From the NCBI GenBank assembly GCA_964347945.1, contig CAYGAW010000194.1:1-64000 (forward strand): a stretch of DNA of 64,000 nt, written 5' to 3'. Origin of the DNA: CAYGAW01 sp964347945. Its GTDB lineage: Bacteria > Chloroflexota > Anaerolineae > UBA7937 > B3-Chlor. The position numbers were made by a program, and so were the translations under genes. The notes beneath the pieces are model-generated. The model did no database searches, had not been told where the DNA came from, and saw nothing but the letters and a program-made list of their open reading frames with translations. Position 1 is the stretch's first letter. Each line of letters starts with the position of its first letter. This document shows positions 18,034-27,259 of the stretch, in pieces.

Positions 18034-18106
18034 CCAAAGGGAGGAGGACAAGGATGTTCGTGTTGCTCGTCAGTACCTTGGACGAGGTACTTCTCGCCTC
18101 TGGGAC

Positions 18107-19165
18107 CTATCGCCGGCGCAAGAAGGCCGGAATGTCGAGATTCTCGTTGTCAAAGGCCGGTATAGGAAACTCCTTTATCTTAGACGTTTCTGTCACGGGC
18201 AGCCGCTTCTGGGCACCGTCGAAGCCGGTGGCGATGACTGTGATCTGAATCTCGCCGTCCTCCATCTCGGGATCCATGACCGCTCCGAAGATGAGGTTGA
18301 CGTCGGGGTGAGCCATTTCCCTGATAACCCTTGCGGCTTCATTCACTTCGTGAAGCGTGAGGTCGGTCCCTCCGGTCACGTTAAAGAGGACCCCAGTCGC
18401 TCCGTCGATGGTGACATCCAGTAGGGGGCTGCTGACCGCGGCATGGGCGGCATCCACAGCCCGTGCCTCACCGTTGGCGTGCCCCACTGCCATAAGGGCC
18501 GAACCACCCTTGGCCATGATGGTCCGCACATCGGCGAAATCCAGATTGATCAAGCCTGGCACAGTGATCAGTTCGGAGATCCCTTGTATGCCCTGACGGA
18601 GGACGTCGTCGGCCACGGAGAAGGCTTCCTGGATGGAGGCTTTCTTGTCCACCAACTCCAACAGCCGGTCATTAGGGATGACAATCAGAGTGTCAACCCG
18701 CTGTTTGAGTTCGGCGATGCCTTCCTCCGCTACCTTCGTACGATGCTTCCCCTCGAAGGTGAAAGGCTTGGTGACAACGCCGAGGGTGAGGGCGCCTGCC
18801 TCCTTGGCCAGTCGACCGATGAGAGGAGAAGCACCGGTGCCTGTACCTCCGCCGATACCAGCCGTGATGAAGACCATGTCTGCGTCCTCCACGACCTTCC
18901 TGAGCTCCTCCTCGCTCTCTTGTGCGGCCTTGGCCCCGATCTCAGGGTCACCGCCGGCTCCCAAGCCTTTCGTAAGCTTGTCGCCGATACGAATCTGGTA
19001 GGGCGCCTCGGAGAAGAAGAGGGCCTGAGCATCGGTGTTCACCGCGATGAACTCCACTCCCTGCAGATTCTCCTTGATCATGCGGTTAATAGCATTGCCG
19101 CCCCCACCTCCGACGCCGATGACTTTGATCTTGGCGAAGTTACCCAGCTCCGGTATGTAAGTCAT
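18107..19165 (-). CDS. ftsZ: cell division GTPase FtsZ
   Basis: 352 aa from the ATG at 19165, preceded by GGGAGGTGG. Tubulin/FtsZ features: IGVGGGGGNAINRM, the signature GGGTGTGASP, VDTLIVIPNDRLL and the T7-loop NLDFADVRTIM. The C-terminal linker is very short and contains two similar motifs, FPIPAF and LDIPAFLRRR; the second is the usual conserved C-terminal peptide that binds FtsA and other partners. FtsZ polymerises into the Z-ring at mid-cell. It is the last gene of the dcw cluster, 69 bases after ftsA. Confidence 0.97.
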   Translation of the reverse strand: MTYIPELGNFAKIKVIGVGGGGGNAINRMIKENLQGVEFIAVNTDAQALFFSEAPYQIRIGDKLTKGLGAGGDPEIGAKAAQESEEELRKVVEDADMVFITAGIGGGTGTGASPLIGRLAKEAGALTLGVVTKPFTFEGKHRTKVAEEGIAELKQRVDTLIVIPNDRLLELVDKKASIQEAFSVADDVLRQGIQGISELITVPGLINLDFADVRTIMAKGGSALMAVGHANGEARAVDAAHAAVSSPLLDVTIDGATGVLFNVTGGTDLTLHEVNEAARVIREMAHPDVNLIFGAVMDPEMEDGEIQITVIATGFDGAQKRLPVTETSKIKEFPIPAFDNENLDIPAFLRRR

Positions 19166-19234
19166 TCTTTGCCACCTCCCTTTCTTTGGTTCGACCATTG
19201 GGGAATTGTCCAGACGGCCGCGGTCCATAGTACT

Positions 19235-20485
19235 CTATCCTGGCGTGAGGACGTGAAACACGTTCTTGAAGTGCCCCAGCAAGCCTCGTTGGCGCCCTGC
19301 GCCATTGTGACTGGTGTCGGGCCCACATCTCAGAGCCCACAGGAGGAGACCGACGCTGCAAGCATGAGCGGGATCTCTCACACTCTCCACCAGCCCGTCC
19401 ATTTCTTGTGGCGTTCCAATGCGCACGGGCAAACGAAGGACCTCGCGAGCAAACTCTTTGATCCCGGCCAACTCTGCTGTCCCGCCACACAGCACTACTC
19501 CCGCTGGGAGGAGGCCATCGTAGCCTGAACGCTTTATTTCTCGCCGTACGAGTTCAAGGATCTCCTCTGACCGAACTCCGATTATCTCCGCCAATCGATG
19601 ACGGGACACCGAGCGATGCGAATTGTCCCCGAAGGATGTCGCATCGATGGATTCGTCCGGCTCCACGGTGTCCGCCACGGCGTGGCCGTATTTCGTCTTG
19701 AGAGTCTCGGCCACCGTGAAGGGCGTGCGCAATCCTACCGCCACGTCGTGCGTCAAGTGATTGCCTCCGACAGGCAGAACGACCGTGTGCCACACGCTGC
19801 CGTCAATGAATATCGCGATGTCCGTGGTACCACCCCCTATGTCGACCACGGCCACACCAAGTTCTTTCTCGGCAGTGGTCAACGCCGCCTCGCCCGCGGC
19901 GACAGCCTGCAATATGAGATCCATGACGCGAACGCCAGCGCCCTGTACGCAGTGGACTAGATTATGAATCGAGGCAGACGCTCCTGTGACTATGTGTGCT
20001 TCCACTTCAAGGCGAAAACCTCGCAGTCCGACAGGATTGCGCACCCCATCCTGCCCATCGATGGTATAGCCGCGAGGGATGGCGTGGAGGAGTCGACGAT
20101 TGTGTGGTATGGCTATGGCGCGGGCTGCGTCCAGAGCGCGGTCTACGTCCTCCTGCACGATGGTGCGCTCGCCCCGAGAGATAGCGGCAATCCCTTTGCT
20201 GTTGAGTCCAGAGATATGAGCACCAGATATGCCAATGTAGGCGCTGTCTATTTCGTAGCCAGAGATTTGCTCCGCCTTTTCCACGGACTTGGAGATGGCT
20301 TGCGTTGCCTGCTCGATGTCAAGGACGACGCCCTTGCGCAAGCCTCGGGAAGGGGCGACCCCTATTCCTACAATGCGGATCTGAGCCTCTTCATTAAGCT
20401 CCCCCACCAATGTGCACACTTTCGTGGTGCCCACGTCTATGGCAACTATGGTCTCTTCCACGTTGTCCTCCCCCCGCATCTTCAC
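19235..20485 (-). CDS. ftsA: cell division protein FtsA, membrane tether of the Z-ring
   Basis: 416 aa, actin-like ATPase fold: AIDVGTTKVCTLVG (phosphate 1), VDIGGGTTDIAIF (phosphate 2) and VLCGGTAELAGI (adenosine). The 1C domain region GISGAHISGLNSKG is intact. The last residues (LLGHFKNVFHVL) look like the amphipathic membrane-targeting helix. It lies between ftsQ and ftsZ. ATG codons at 20485 and 20479 are both possible. Confidence 0.95.
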   Translation of the reverse strand: MKMRGEDNVEETIVAIDVGTTKVCTLVGELNEEAQIRIVGIGVAPSRGLRKGVVLDIEQATQAISKSVEKAEQISGYEIDSAYIGISGAHISGLNSKGIAAISRGERTIVQEDVDRALDAARAIAIPHNRRLLHAIPRGYTIDGQDGVRNPVGLRGFRLEVEAHIVTGASASIHNLVHCVQGAGVRVMDLILQAVAAGEAALTTAEKELGVAVVDIGGGTTDIAIFIDGSVWHTVVLPVGGNHLTHDVAVGLRTPFTVAETLKTKYGHAVADTVEPDESIDATSFGDNSHRSVSRHRLAEIIGVRSEEILELVRREIKRSGYDGLLPAGVVLCGGTAELAGIKEFAREVLRLPVRIGTPQEMDGLVESVRDPAHACSVGLLLWALRCGPDTSHNGAGRQRGLLGHFKNVFHVLTPG

Positions 20486-20497
20486 CCGGCCAGTGGC

Positions 20498-21355
20498 CTA
20501 CGGTTCCGCATTCGCTGCTTCGGCCAACCGGTAGTGAGGGCTGTCCGGGAACCGGACGTCTATGAACTCTACGGCTGCCCCCTGACTCGCCAGGCTCTCC
20601 ACTAGCGCCCTCATGATGGCCACCTTGACTTCTGCGCCCTCAGTGCCTCCGAGATGTATGCGCCAACCCTGCTCGTTCTCGAGGCTGAGTCCGTACTGCT
20701 GCGAGTAGCCGAATTCCGTGAACCCAGGCAGCAGGTCTTGGTATCTCTCCGCTGCGGCTATGATGTCCAGGTCTAGATGGTCGCCTAGCTGACGAGGCGT
20801 GGAGTCGAGATCCCTGATGAGGACCGAAGGTTCTCTTTCCGTAGGAAGGGACACAACTGTGCCTTCATCGTCCACTCCGTAGCGCTCCTGCCCAGTCTGC
20901 CAGACGACTAGTGCCTGACGCTCTCGCACGTTGACCATCATCCGGTTCGGGAGGCTGAGTTGCACTTCTGCTTCCCTTATGTCCGGAAGAGTGGAGATGG
21001 CCTCTTCAAGCTCCTGCGGGTCCATGAAGAAGATGCTGAATCCCTCCATGTTCGTCTGCCTCATGATCTCTTCTGCCGACACCAAGGTGCTGCCCAGGAC
21101 CGTAGGTTCGTAGACGTAGAAAGAATCGGACGCGAAGAAGAAAGCCAGCAGTGAAAGTAGCACCAAGGCCAAGAGGAGGCTGGCAAGCTTCGGGCCCATC
21201 GTCACTCTCGCTCGGCCGGCAGGCCGCATCGGCAGCTTCTCTCGCGCCACTTCCAGTTCGTAATTCCGTCCGAGGCGCATTTGCGAACGACGCCGCCTCG
21301 TCTTCGTTCTCCTTGTACCGAGCAGCGATGCCACGCTAGTATCTACCTCCCGCAT
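20498..21355 (-). CDS. ftsQ: cell division protein FtsQ/DivIB
   Basis: 285 aa. A basic cytoplasmic N-terminus (RRTKTRRRR) precedes one membrane helix (about residues 56-73). A POTRA domain (VLGSTLVSAEEIMRQTNMEG, then LPDIREAEVQLSLPNRMMVNVRER) and a beta domain follow. FtsQ links early and late division proteins and binds FtsL and FtsB outside the membrane. Position between murB and ftsA is canonical. Confidence 0.9.
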   Translation of the reverse strand: MREVDTSVASLLGTRRTKTRRRRSQMRLGRNYELEVAREKLPMRPAGRARVTMGPKLASLLLALVLLSLLAFFFASDSFYVYEPTVLGSTLVSAEEIMRQTNMEGFSIFFMDPQELEEAISTLPDIREAEVQLSLPNRMMVNVRERQALVVWQTGQERYGVDDEGTVVSLPTEREPSVLIRDLDSTPRQLGDHLDLDIIAAAERYQDLLPGFTEFGYSQQYGLSLENEQGWRIHLGGTEGAEVKVAIMRALVESLASQGAAVEFIDVRFPDSPHYRLAEAANAEP

Positions 21356-21358
21356 TGT

Positions 21359-22288
21359 CTATGCGTGTGCCCATTCGCCGACCAGTTCTATCTCCAATTC
21401 CAGCTCCACATCGTGAAGTTGGTGCACCTTATCCTTGACCAACTCGATCAGTTGGAGCACATCGGTGGCCGCGGCGGATCTCAAGTTTACGACGTAGTTG
21501 GCATGTTTGAGCGAGACTTGAGCGTCACCGACCCTTCTACCTTTCAGTCCTGCCTGTTCTATCAACTGGGCCGCGGAGAGCCCAGGCGGATTCTTGAACA
21601 CGGAGCCGGCGCTCGGTTCGTGAGGCTGGGCAGCGCGCCGGAGGGCGTCATACTGAGCCACACGATCACTCAGAAGCTGGGGGGATTCCGGTGAGAGAAG
21701 CAGGTCCGCGGATAGAATCACTTCAGCTGGAGACTGCTGCTCTCTGAACCGACTTGCACGGTAGCTGAGTTTGAGTTGCTCGGCCGCGAGTTCTTGCACC
21801 GCGCCGACTTGGTCCAAGATCGTGACTCTGCGTACCACGTCGGCGATTGCTCCATCGTAGGCTCCTGCATTGTTGACAATGGCACCTCCCATGGTGCCCG
21901 GGATACCTGCGGCCCATTCGAGCCCCTGTGATCCGCTTGCGGCGCTCTTGCGCGCCAGACGTGCTAGCGGCGCGCCGGCTTCAGCGTGCAGGATCTGCGA
22001 TTTCGAGTCCAATGCAAAGCCCTGGCATCGATTCTCGATCACCAGACCTCTGAAGCCCTCATCCGACACGAGAAGGTTGGTGCCCCTGCCGATGACGAGA
22101 CAAGGTCGACCTAGCTCCCGCGCGAGCTTCACCCATCCACACAATTGCTCCTGGTTCTTGACCACGGCTAGGTAGTCCGCTGGTCCGCCAATGCGATAGG
22201 AGGTGTGATTGCTGAGCGGCTCATTGCGCAGCAGTCCGGCCTCTAGCCCTCTCTCCCGAGCCACAATGTGCAGCTCATTCTCGGCCAT
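21359..22288 (-). CDS. murB: UDP-N-acetylenolpyruvoylglucosamine reductase
   Basis: 309 aa. The FAD-binding PCMH region has NHTSYRIGGPADYLAV, LVIGRGTNLLVSDEGFRGLVI and GWEWAAGIPGT-like GLEWAAGIPGTMGGAIVNNAGA. The catalytic Ser/Glu region includes GSVFKNP. Lack of the extra type I domain suggests a type II MurB. It reduces enolpyruvyl-UDP-GlcNAc to UDP-MurNAc with NADPH. Its ATG shares one base with the murC stop (TAATG), so translation is coupled. Confidence 0.95.
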   Translation of the reverse strand: MAENELHIVARERGLEAGLLRNEPLSNHTSYRIGGPADYLAVVKNQEQLCGWVKLARELGRPCLVIGRGTNLLVSDEGFRGLVIENRCQGFALDSKSQILHAEAGAPLARLARKSAASGSQGLEWAAGIPGTMGGAIVNNAGAYDGAIADVVRRVTILDQVGAVQELAAEQLKLSYRASRFREQQSPAEVILSADLLLSPESPQLLSDRVAQYDALRRAAQPHEPSAGSVFKNPPGLSAAQLIEQAGLKGRRVGDAQVSLKHANYVVNLRSAAATDVLQLIELVKDKVHQLHDVELELEIELVGEWAHA

Positions 22289-23715
22289 TATTTGATCTTC
22301 TCCCTGCGGTGAAGGCTGGCCAGCACTTCTTCACCAACGCGCCACACGTCGCCGGCGCCCATGGTTATGAGCACGTCACCGCGCTCCAACTTGGTGGTGA
22401 CCCAGGCGCTGGCTTCGGTCAGGTCGGCGATGTGAATCGCCTGTGGGTGAGTCATCATTCCCACCAGATCCTTCGCGCCGATGCTCAGGTTGTTCTGTTC
22501 TCGAGCGGCATAGATCGCTGTTACGACTACTCCGTCGGCATCCTGGAACGCGGTCGCGAACTCCGCGAGGAGGGTCTTGGTTCGGCTGTAGGTATGGGGC
22601 TGGAACACAACCCATATGGTGCGGCCGTCGTATCTTTGGCGTGCGCCGGCCAGGGTAGCCTTGATCTCACTGGGATGATGAGCATAATCGTCCACGACTG
22701 TTATCCCGTCAACCTCACCTTTTATCTGGAACCGGCGCTCCACTCCCTGGAAGTCCCTCAGTGTGTCGCGGGTGCAATCCGCATCTACCCGAAGATAGTC
22801 GGCCATGCCTATGGCTGCCAAGGCGTTGGACACATTGTGGACACCGGGGACGCTGAGCTGGAATGGACCTTTCTCTTCACCATCCGCTATCACGTGGAAG
22901 TCATACCCGCCCAGAGCGTTGTCATGGAGGTCTGCGGCTCTCCAGTTGACGTCGTAGCCCAGACCATAGGTGCTTACCTTCACTCCTCCCAAGCGATCAA
23001 CGACCTCTCTCACTAGAGGGTCATCTCCGTTGGCCATTAGAAAGCCACCTGCCGGCAGCTTCGAAAGAAAGGCTTGGAAGGCCTCTGACATGTCATCCAG
23101 GTCCGCGAAGCAGTCGGGGTGATCCATTTCAATACTTGTTACTACAGCTGCCTGGGGGCTGAGGGCCAAGAACGTGCGATCATATTCATCTGCCTCGAGC
23201 ACGAGGTGCTGGCCCTTGCCTGCCTTGGCATTGGTACCTAGTTCGGGCACGATGCCGCCGACGATGATGGTCGGGTCCAGGTTGGCGTTCTCCAGAATAA
23301 GAGCTATCATGGCGGTGGTGGTGGTCTTGCCGTGGGTTCCGGCCACCGCGATGCTATATCGGTTTCTCATCAGCCAGGCCAGCATCTGCCCCCTTTTCAG
23401 CACCGGTGTGTGCCTGTTCCTGGCCTCTACCACCTCGGGGTTATTCGCGGGTACAGCGGAGGAGACCACCACGAGAGATGCTCCACCGAGGTTCTCCTCC
23501 GCATGCCCTGCGTATACAGTGGCCCCCAGCTTCACCAACTCCCGGGTGATGGGGGAGAGGCGGAGATCCGATCCAGAGACACTGTATCCGCTCTGCAAGA
23601 GTATGCGGGCGATCGCGCTGAGGCCAATGCCGCCGATGCCCACAAAATGCACGCGGTCGCGTGGTGTCAATGTCCAGTCCGGTTTTTCACTCCCGTGTCT
23701 CGCGCCCGCGGTCAT
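22288..23715 (-). CDS. murC: UDP-N-acetylmuramate--L-alanine ligase
   Basis: 475 aa from the ATG at 23715, which overlaps the TAA of the upstream membrane gene by one base. Mur ligase features: HFVGIGGIGLSAIARIL (UDP-sugar site), P-loop AVAGTHGKTTTTAMI, EADEYDRTFL and DDYAHHPSEIKATL. It adds L-Ala to UDP-MurNAc using ATP in the cytoplasm. It lies directly upstream of murB. Confidence 0.96.
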   Translation of the reverse strand: MTAGARHGSEKPDWTLTPRDRVHFVGIGGIGLSAIARILLQSGYSVSGSDLRLSPITRELVKLGATVYAGHAEENLGGASLVVVSSAVPANNPEVVEARNRHTPVLKRGQMLAWLMRNRYSIAVAGTHGKTTTTAMIALILENANLDPTIIVGGIVPELGTNAKAGKGQHLVLEADEYDRTFLALSPQAAVVTSIEMDHPDCFADLDDMSEAFQAFLSKLPAGGFLMANGDDPLVREVVDRLGGVKVSTYGLGYDVNWRAADLHDNALGGYDFHVIADGEEKGPFQLSVPGVHNVSNALAAIGMADYLRVDADCTRDTLRDFQGVERRFQIKGEVDGITVVDDYAHHPSEIKATLAGARQRYDGRTIWVVFQPHTYSRTKTLLAEFATAFQDADGVVVTAIYAAREQNNLSIGAKDLVGMMTHPQAIHIADLTEASAWVTTKLERGDVLITMGAGDVWRVGEEVLASLHRREKIK

Positions 23716-24266
23716 TATCTCAGAACCCTCATCACGATCATGAACGGTACGAGGAAGAGCAAGTATGGCTCCAGCAGGGGGACAGGTATTAGCGGCACGA
23801 GATAGGTCTGAGCGAGGTCCGTTAGTGGCGGCTGGAAAAGCCCCAGGACCTGGATCGGGTAGTTGAAGACATGCAGGTAATACCACATCGTGCCCGCAAT
23901 CAAGTATCCGTTAAGCAGCCCGCCAATGAGATTGAGCGTGATACCTATGGGCCCCCTCGGCGGCATACCAGAGAACGCTAGAGTGTCCCCGTGATAGGAT
24001 ATGACAACGACTAGCAAGAAAATCAGTATATAGAACAGGGATTGGATTAGATCGCCATAGTGACCTTCCAAGATGATGCTACCGCTGCCATAGCTTGACA
24101 AGTACGCATCGACCACTCGCAGTATGGACTCCCCTCCTCGCGTTAGCAGCAGCAAGGCAGCCAAGATCGTCGTCGTTACGCCCAACTCTTTTGGGTACCC
24201 TCGGACGACACCCACTACGGCAAAAACGGCGATGAGCACGGCCCATAGAATTTCGAGCGGTCCCAC
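23715..24266 (-). CDS. CvpA-like small membrane protein in the dcw cluster
   Basis: 183 aa with about five hydrophobic segments. The N-terminus LEILWAVLIAVFAVVGVVRGYPKELG is typical of CvpA/colicin-V-production-like proteins (helix, then RG-rich loop). No catalytic residues are visible. It sits between murG and murC with stop-start overlap to murC, which suggests a role in envelope synthesis or precursor handling. Family assignment is tentative. Confidence 0.65.
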   Translation of the reverse strand: MGPLEILWAVLIAVFAVVGVVRGYPKELGVTTTILAALLLLTRGGESILRVVDAYLSSYGSGSIILEGHYGDLIQSLFYILIFLLVVVISYHGDTLAFSGMPPRGPIGITLNLIGGLLNGYLIAGTMWYYLHVFNYPIQVLGLFQPPLTDLAQTYLVPLIPVPLLEPYLLFLVPFMIVMRVLR

Positions 24267-24313
24267 CTGTGGCCTCCTTCGGCCAGATCTCCTTCTATAT
24301 CCTTCGACAATCC

Positions 24314-24985
24314 CTACTGCTGCGGTTCCGTCGGTCGCATTAGACGCACCGCCACGCTGACAAACGCCACTAGAAACGTCAGCAGAACCACCGCAGTACT
24401 CACACGAGGCACGCTGAGCGATCCAGAGAAACTCTGCGCGACCCGCGGGACATCGCTCCCTGCGGCTGACGTCGCGACCGCAAGCGGAATCTGCTGCCGA
24501 TAGGGAAGCATGGGCAGCAACAGGTAGCTCAGCGTGAAGCCGTTGGCAATACCGATCACTGCGCCTACAAGTCTCTGAACTACGGAAGCTGGCTTCCTGC
24601 CGAAACGCATGACGAACAGAAATGTGGCCAGTACCGTCAGCACGAAGATCGTGAGAAAGACCAGGTGTGCTTGGTCTGGGCTACTCGGATCCACGAGAAC
24701 TGCCGTCGTAACATCAGCCGGCTGCGCGCAAGCGGCTGAGTCGACCTCTCCAGAACATGAGGTGACGAATCGGAGACCCCTATACGCCACGTTGACGAGG
24801 CCCACCAGGGCATCCCCCTTTGCCCTCAACAGAGCCCAGGTGGACACGATGGGCACGAACGCCATCAATTGCCCTTTCCACCCACGTTTGAGTCCAAGGG
24901 CGGTGGATGCGGTCAGTGCCGCAACGAGCACGATCAGGAACTGGAGCATGGCAGGTTCGAAATGCATAGTAATCGGGTTCTCCAT
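24314..24985 (-). CDS. second CvpA-like membrane protein in the dcw cluster
   Basis: 223 aa from the ATG at 24985 (a TTG at 24991 is an alternative). It has four to five hydrophobic segments, with an early LKRGWKGQLMAFV resembling the CvpA loop. The acidic, Cys-containing loop TSCSGEVDSAACAQP between helices 2 and 3 may face the outside and form a disulfide. It is 7 bases after murG and 47 bases before the next CvpA-like gene. The two are similar in layout but clearly diverged, and may act together. Function unknown. Confidence 0.6.
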   Translation of the reverse strand: MENPITMHFEPAMLQFLIVLVAALTASTALGLKRGWKGQLMAFVPIVSTWALLRAKGDALVGLVNVAYRGLRFVTSCSGEVDSAACAQPADVTTAVLVDPSSPDQAHLVFLTIFVLTVLATFLFVMRFGRKPASVVQRLVGAVIGIANGFTLSYLLLPMLPYRQQIPLAVATSAAGSDVPRVAQSFSGSLSVPRVSTAVVLLTFLVAFVSVAVRLMRPTEPQQ

Positions 24986-24992
24986 GAACAAA

Positions 24993-26096
24993 TCAGTTCG
25001 GGTGCGCTATGTCCTTCAGTAGTCCAGCGATGCGTCGGGCAGCGTCGGGCCGCGCCAGGCGACGGGCGCCGTCGCCGAGTCTATCCAGCTTCCGTTGATC
25101 CGCCAACAGGTCGCTGACGGTCTGTAGCAGGATCCCTTCTTTCAAGTCTCCATCATCTATCCTGACAGCAGCTCCATTGTGGACCATGTAGTCCGCGTTC
25201 AACTCCTGATGCTTTCCTGCGTAGGGATAGGGGATCAGGATGCTGGGCAGCCCTACCGCTGGGAACTCCGCAGTCGTCGCGGCGCCAGCACGAGCGACCA
25301 CCAGATCCGCGGCTGCCAGGGCAGCGATCATTTCGTCGTGCAGATAGGCGCACACGGTGTACTTCTCAGCCAGAGCGGGGGGCAGTTCGTCCCTCCGTGC
25401 CTGGAGCCAAGGCGCATCCGTATCTCCGCCGATGTGCACCACCTGACACATCTGCAGCAGTTTCTCCAAAGCATCGCTCACTGCCGAGTTGATGCTGTGC
25501 GCACCCTGGCTACCACCAAAGACCAAGAGCGTTTTCTCGCTCTCGTCCAGACGGAGTTTGCGCCGGGCAGAAACCTTGTCAGTCTTGAAGAGTTCTTCCC
25601 TGACCGGATAGCCGGTGACCACAGCCTTGCCAGGCGGGAAGTAGTTCTTGGATTCCGGAAACGAGACAGCTATGGCGGTTGCGAATCGGGTCAGGAAGCG
25701 TATCGCCAGTCCCGGCGTCAAGTCTGGCAGGTACACGAGGGTTGGTACGCCCCTCATCCAGGCGGCGACAATGGGCGGGGCGCACACGTATCCTCCGGTA
25801 GCCAGCACCGCTTGTGGCGAGAATCGGTCTATGACTCTCAAGGATTGGGCCGTACCGCGCGCAAGTCGAATGATTCTGGGCAGCAGCGTCCAGGGCGACG
25901 AACCCTTCAAGCTAGCCGTGCTTATGTCTTGAAAGGGCCAGCCCGCTCTTGTGGCTAGGTCAGCCTCGATTCCTGACGCGCTCCCCACGTATTTGACCTC
26001 CGTCGGAGACGTGTTCTCGCTAGTCAACTGTTGCAGGACGGCCAGTATGGGGTAGACGTGTCCGCCCGTCCCTCCCCCCGATACCAAGAGGCGCAT
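24993..26096 (-). CDS. murG: UDP-GlcNAc:undecaprenyl-pyrophosphoryl-MurNAc-pentapeptide transferase
   Basis: 367 aa from the ATG at 26096, giving the standard N-terminus MRLLVSGGGTGGHVYP. GT28 features: GGSQGAHSIN, VICARAGAATTAEF-like VVARAGAATTAEFPAVG and PSILIPYPYAGKHQ (UDP site). MurG converts lipid I to lipid II on the inner membrane face. With this start the gene overlaps the 3' end of ftsW by 77 bases in another frame. Confidence 0.95.
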   Translation of the reverse strand: MRLLVSGGGTGGHVYPILAVLQQLTSENTSPTEVKYVGSASGIEADLATRAGWPFQDISTASLKGSSPWTLLPRIIRLARGTAQSLRVIDRFSPQAVLATGGYVCAPPIVAAWMRGVPTLVYLPDLTPGLAIRFLTRFATAIAVSFPESKNYFPPGKAVVTGYPVREELFKTDKVSARRKLRLDESEKTLLVFGGSQGAHSINSAVSDALEKLLQMCQVVHIGGDTDAPWLQARRDELPPALAEKYTVCAYLHDEMIAALAAADLVVARAGAATTAEFPAVGLPSILIPYPYAGKHQELNADYMVHNGAAVRIDDGDLKEGILLQTVSDLLADQRKLDRLGDGARRLARPDAARRIAGLLKDIAHPN

Positions 26097-27234
26097 CGTG
26101 CTCCTCTGCCTTCTCTCCAGTGCCCCGGGAAACACTCAATAAGACGCCCACGCCCATCATCGAGATCACGAGTGATGAACCCCCCAGGCTGATGAAAGGC
26201 AAGGGAAGACCAGTGAACGGTAGAGTGTCCGTCACCACAGCTATGTTGATCAATGCCTGGAACGTCAGCCAGATGGTTATGCCTGACGCCAGTATGAAAC
26301 CGAAGGAATCCTCTGCTCGGAAAGCGACCTTGAAGCCTCGATAGGCCAAGGCCGTGAAGAGACCCAGTACGAGGAGGCACCCTATCAGTCCTAGCTCCTC
26401 GCCCAAGACCGCGAATATGGCGTCGCTCTCAGACGCAGGGAGGAGCCCTTTCTGCTGACCTGAGCCGAGGCCAACTCCTGTGACTCCTCCTGAACCCAGA
26501 GTCACCAGCGTGTGCATGACCTGGTATGTATCCTGAGCCAGCCCCGCGCTAAAAGGGCTCTGCAGAGCGCTGAAGGGGTCCTGGGAGAACGCGACAAGCC
26601 TGTCCCATGCGTACTCGTAGTTGGCGATGATCAGTAGAAGCGTGCTGCCTCCTACTACGGAACTGATTGCCAACTGGATTAGGTCGGCTCCGGCGATGAA
26701 GAACATGCTTCCGGCGGTAGCCACAATGAGGATAGTGGTACCGAAATCAGGCTCGAGAATGATCAAACCTGCGATAATGCCGATAAGAACGGCAAAGGGA
26801 ACCAGCCCGTATGTGACTTGTCTGAGCTTCTCCCCTTTGGAGGAGAGCCAGTGCGCTATGTACAAGACCATCGCCAGCTTGCAGATCTCGCTAGGTTGGA
26901 TGGAGTCTCCGAGGATCCTGCGTCTGGCACCGTGCACTGCTGGACCCGCGAGGAGAACGTAGAGCAGAAGAGCCAACGTCAGCAACATGAAGATAACGGA
27001 GAACTTCTGCCATTTGTGATACTCGACTCTCATCAAGAGAAGCATGATGTCAAGCCCCATGGCAGCCCAAACCGCCTGCCTGATGAGATAGTAGGTTGGC
27101 TGCCCGGAACGGGTGTAACCCAGCGCGAAAGTAGAGCTGTAGACCATGATCAGGCCGACGAGAACAAGGGCAACGACTATGAGCAGAAGTATGTAGTCGG
27201 GTCTGTCGCGTCCCTCTAGTAGGTTTCTTCGCAT
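26020..27234 (-). CDS. ftsW: SEDS peptidoglycan polymerase FtsW
   Basis: 404 aa from the ATG at 27234, chosen because GGAG lies 5 bases upstream; a GTG at 27276 would add 14 residues. About ten helices. SEDS signatures: GPAVHGARRRI, QPSEICKLAMVLYIA, LEPDFGTTILI (catalytic Asp), GLGSGQQKGLLPASESDAIFA and PFTGLPLPFISLGGSS. FtsW polymerises lipid II at the septum with the transpeptidase FtsI of this cluster. The C-terminal tail beyond the last helix is encoded in the overlap with murG. Confidence 0.95.
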   Translation of the reverse strand: MRRNLLEGRDRPDYILLLIVVALVLVGLIMVYSSTFALGYTRSGQPTYYLIRQAVWAAMGLDIMLLLMRVEYHKWQKFSVIFMLLTLALLLYVLLAGPAVHGARRRILGDSIQPSEICKLAMVLYIAHWLSSKGEKLRQVTYGLVPFAVLIGIIAGLIILEPDFGTTILIVATAGSMFFIAGADLIQLAISSVVGGSTLLLIIANYEYAWDRLVAFSQDPFSALQSPFSAGLAQDTYQVMHTLVTLGSGGVTGVGLGSGQQKGLLPASESDAIFAVLGEELGLIGCLLVLGLFTALAYRGFKVAFRAEDSFGFILASGITIWLTFQALINIAVVTDTLPFTGLPLPFISLGGSSLVISMMGVGVLLSVSRGTGEKAEEHDAPLGIGGRDGRTRLPHTGRPATVD

Positions 27235-27259
27235 CTCTACTCCACGTGGAAGCTTGAAG

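Larger units (their letters stand above)
17730..18106. other. 377-base intergenic region: nrdRJ control region and dcw terminator
   Basis: No credible gene. It contains a promoter (17842-17870), two candidate NrdR boxes, a 9-bp perfect hairpin GGGGGAAGG/CCTTCCCCC (17940-17968), the palindrome AAGGATCCTT, and the ftsZ terminator (18013-18033). The region is unusually rich in short inverted repeats. Confidence 0.5.

Noticed and set aside
18443..19528. 361-codon plus-strand reading opposite ftsZ and ftsA
   Set aside because: Shadow of conserved ftsZ/ftsA codons; no motif or ribosome site.
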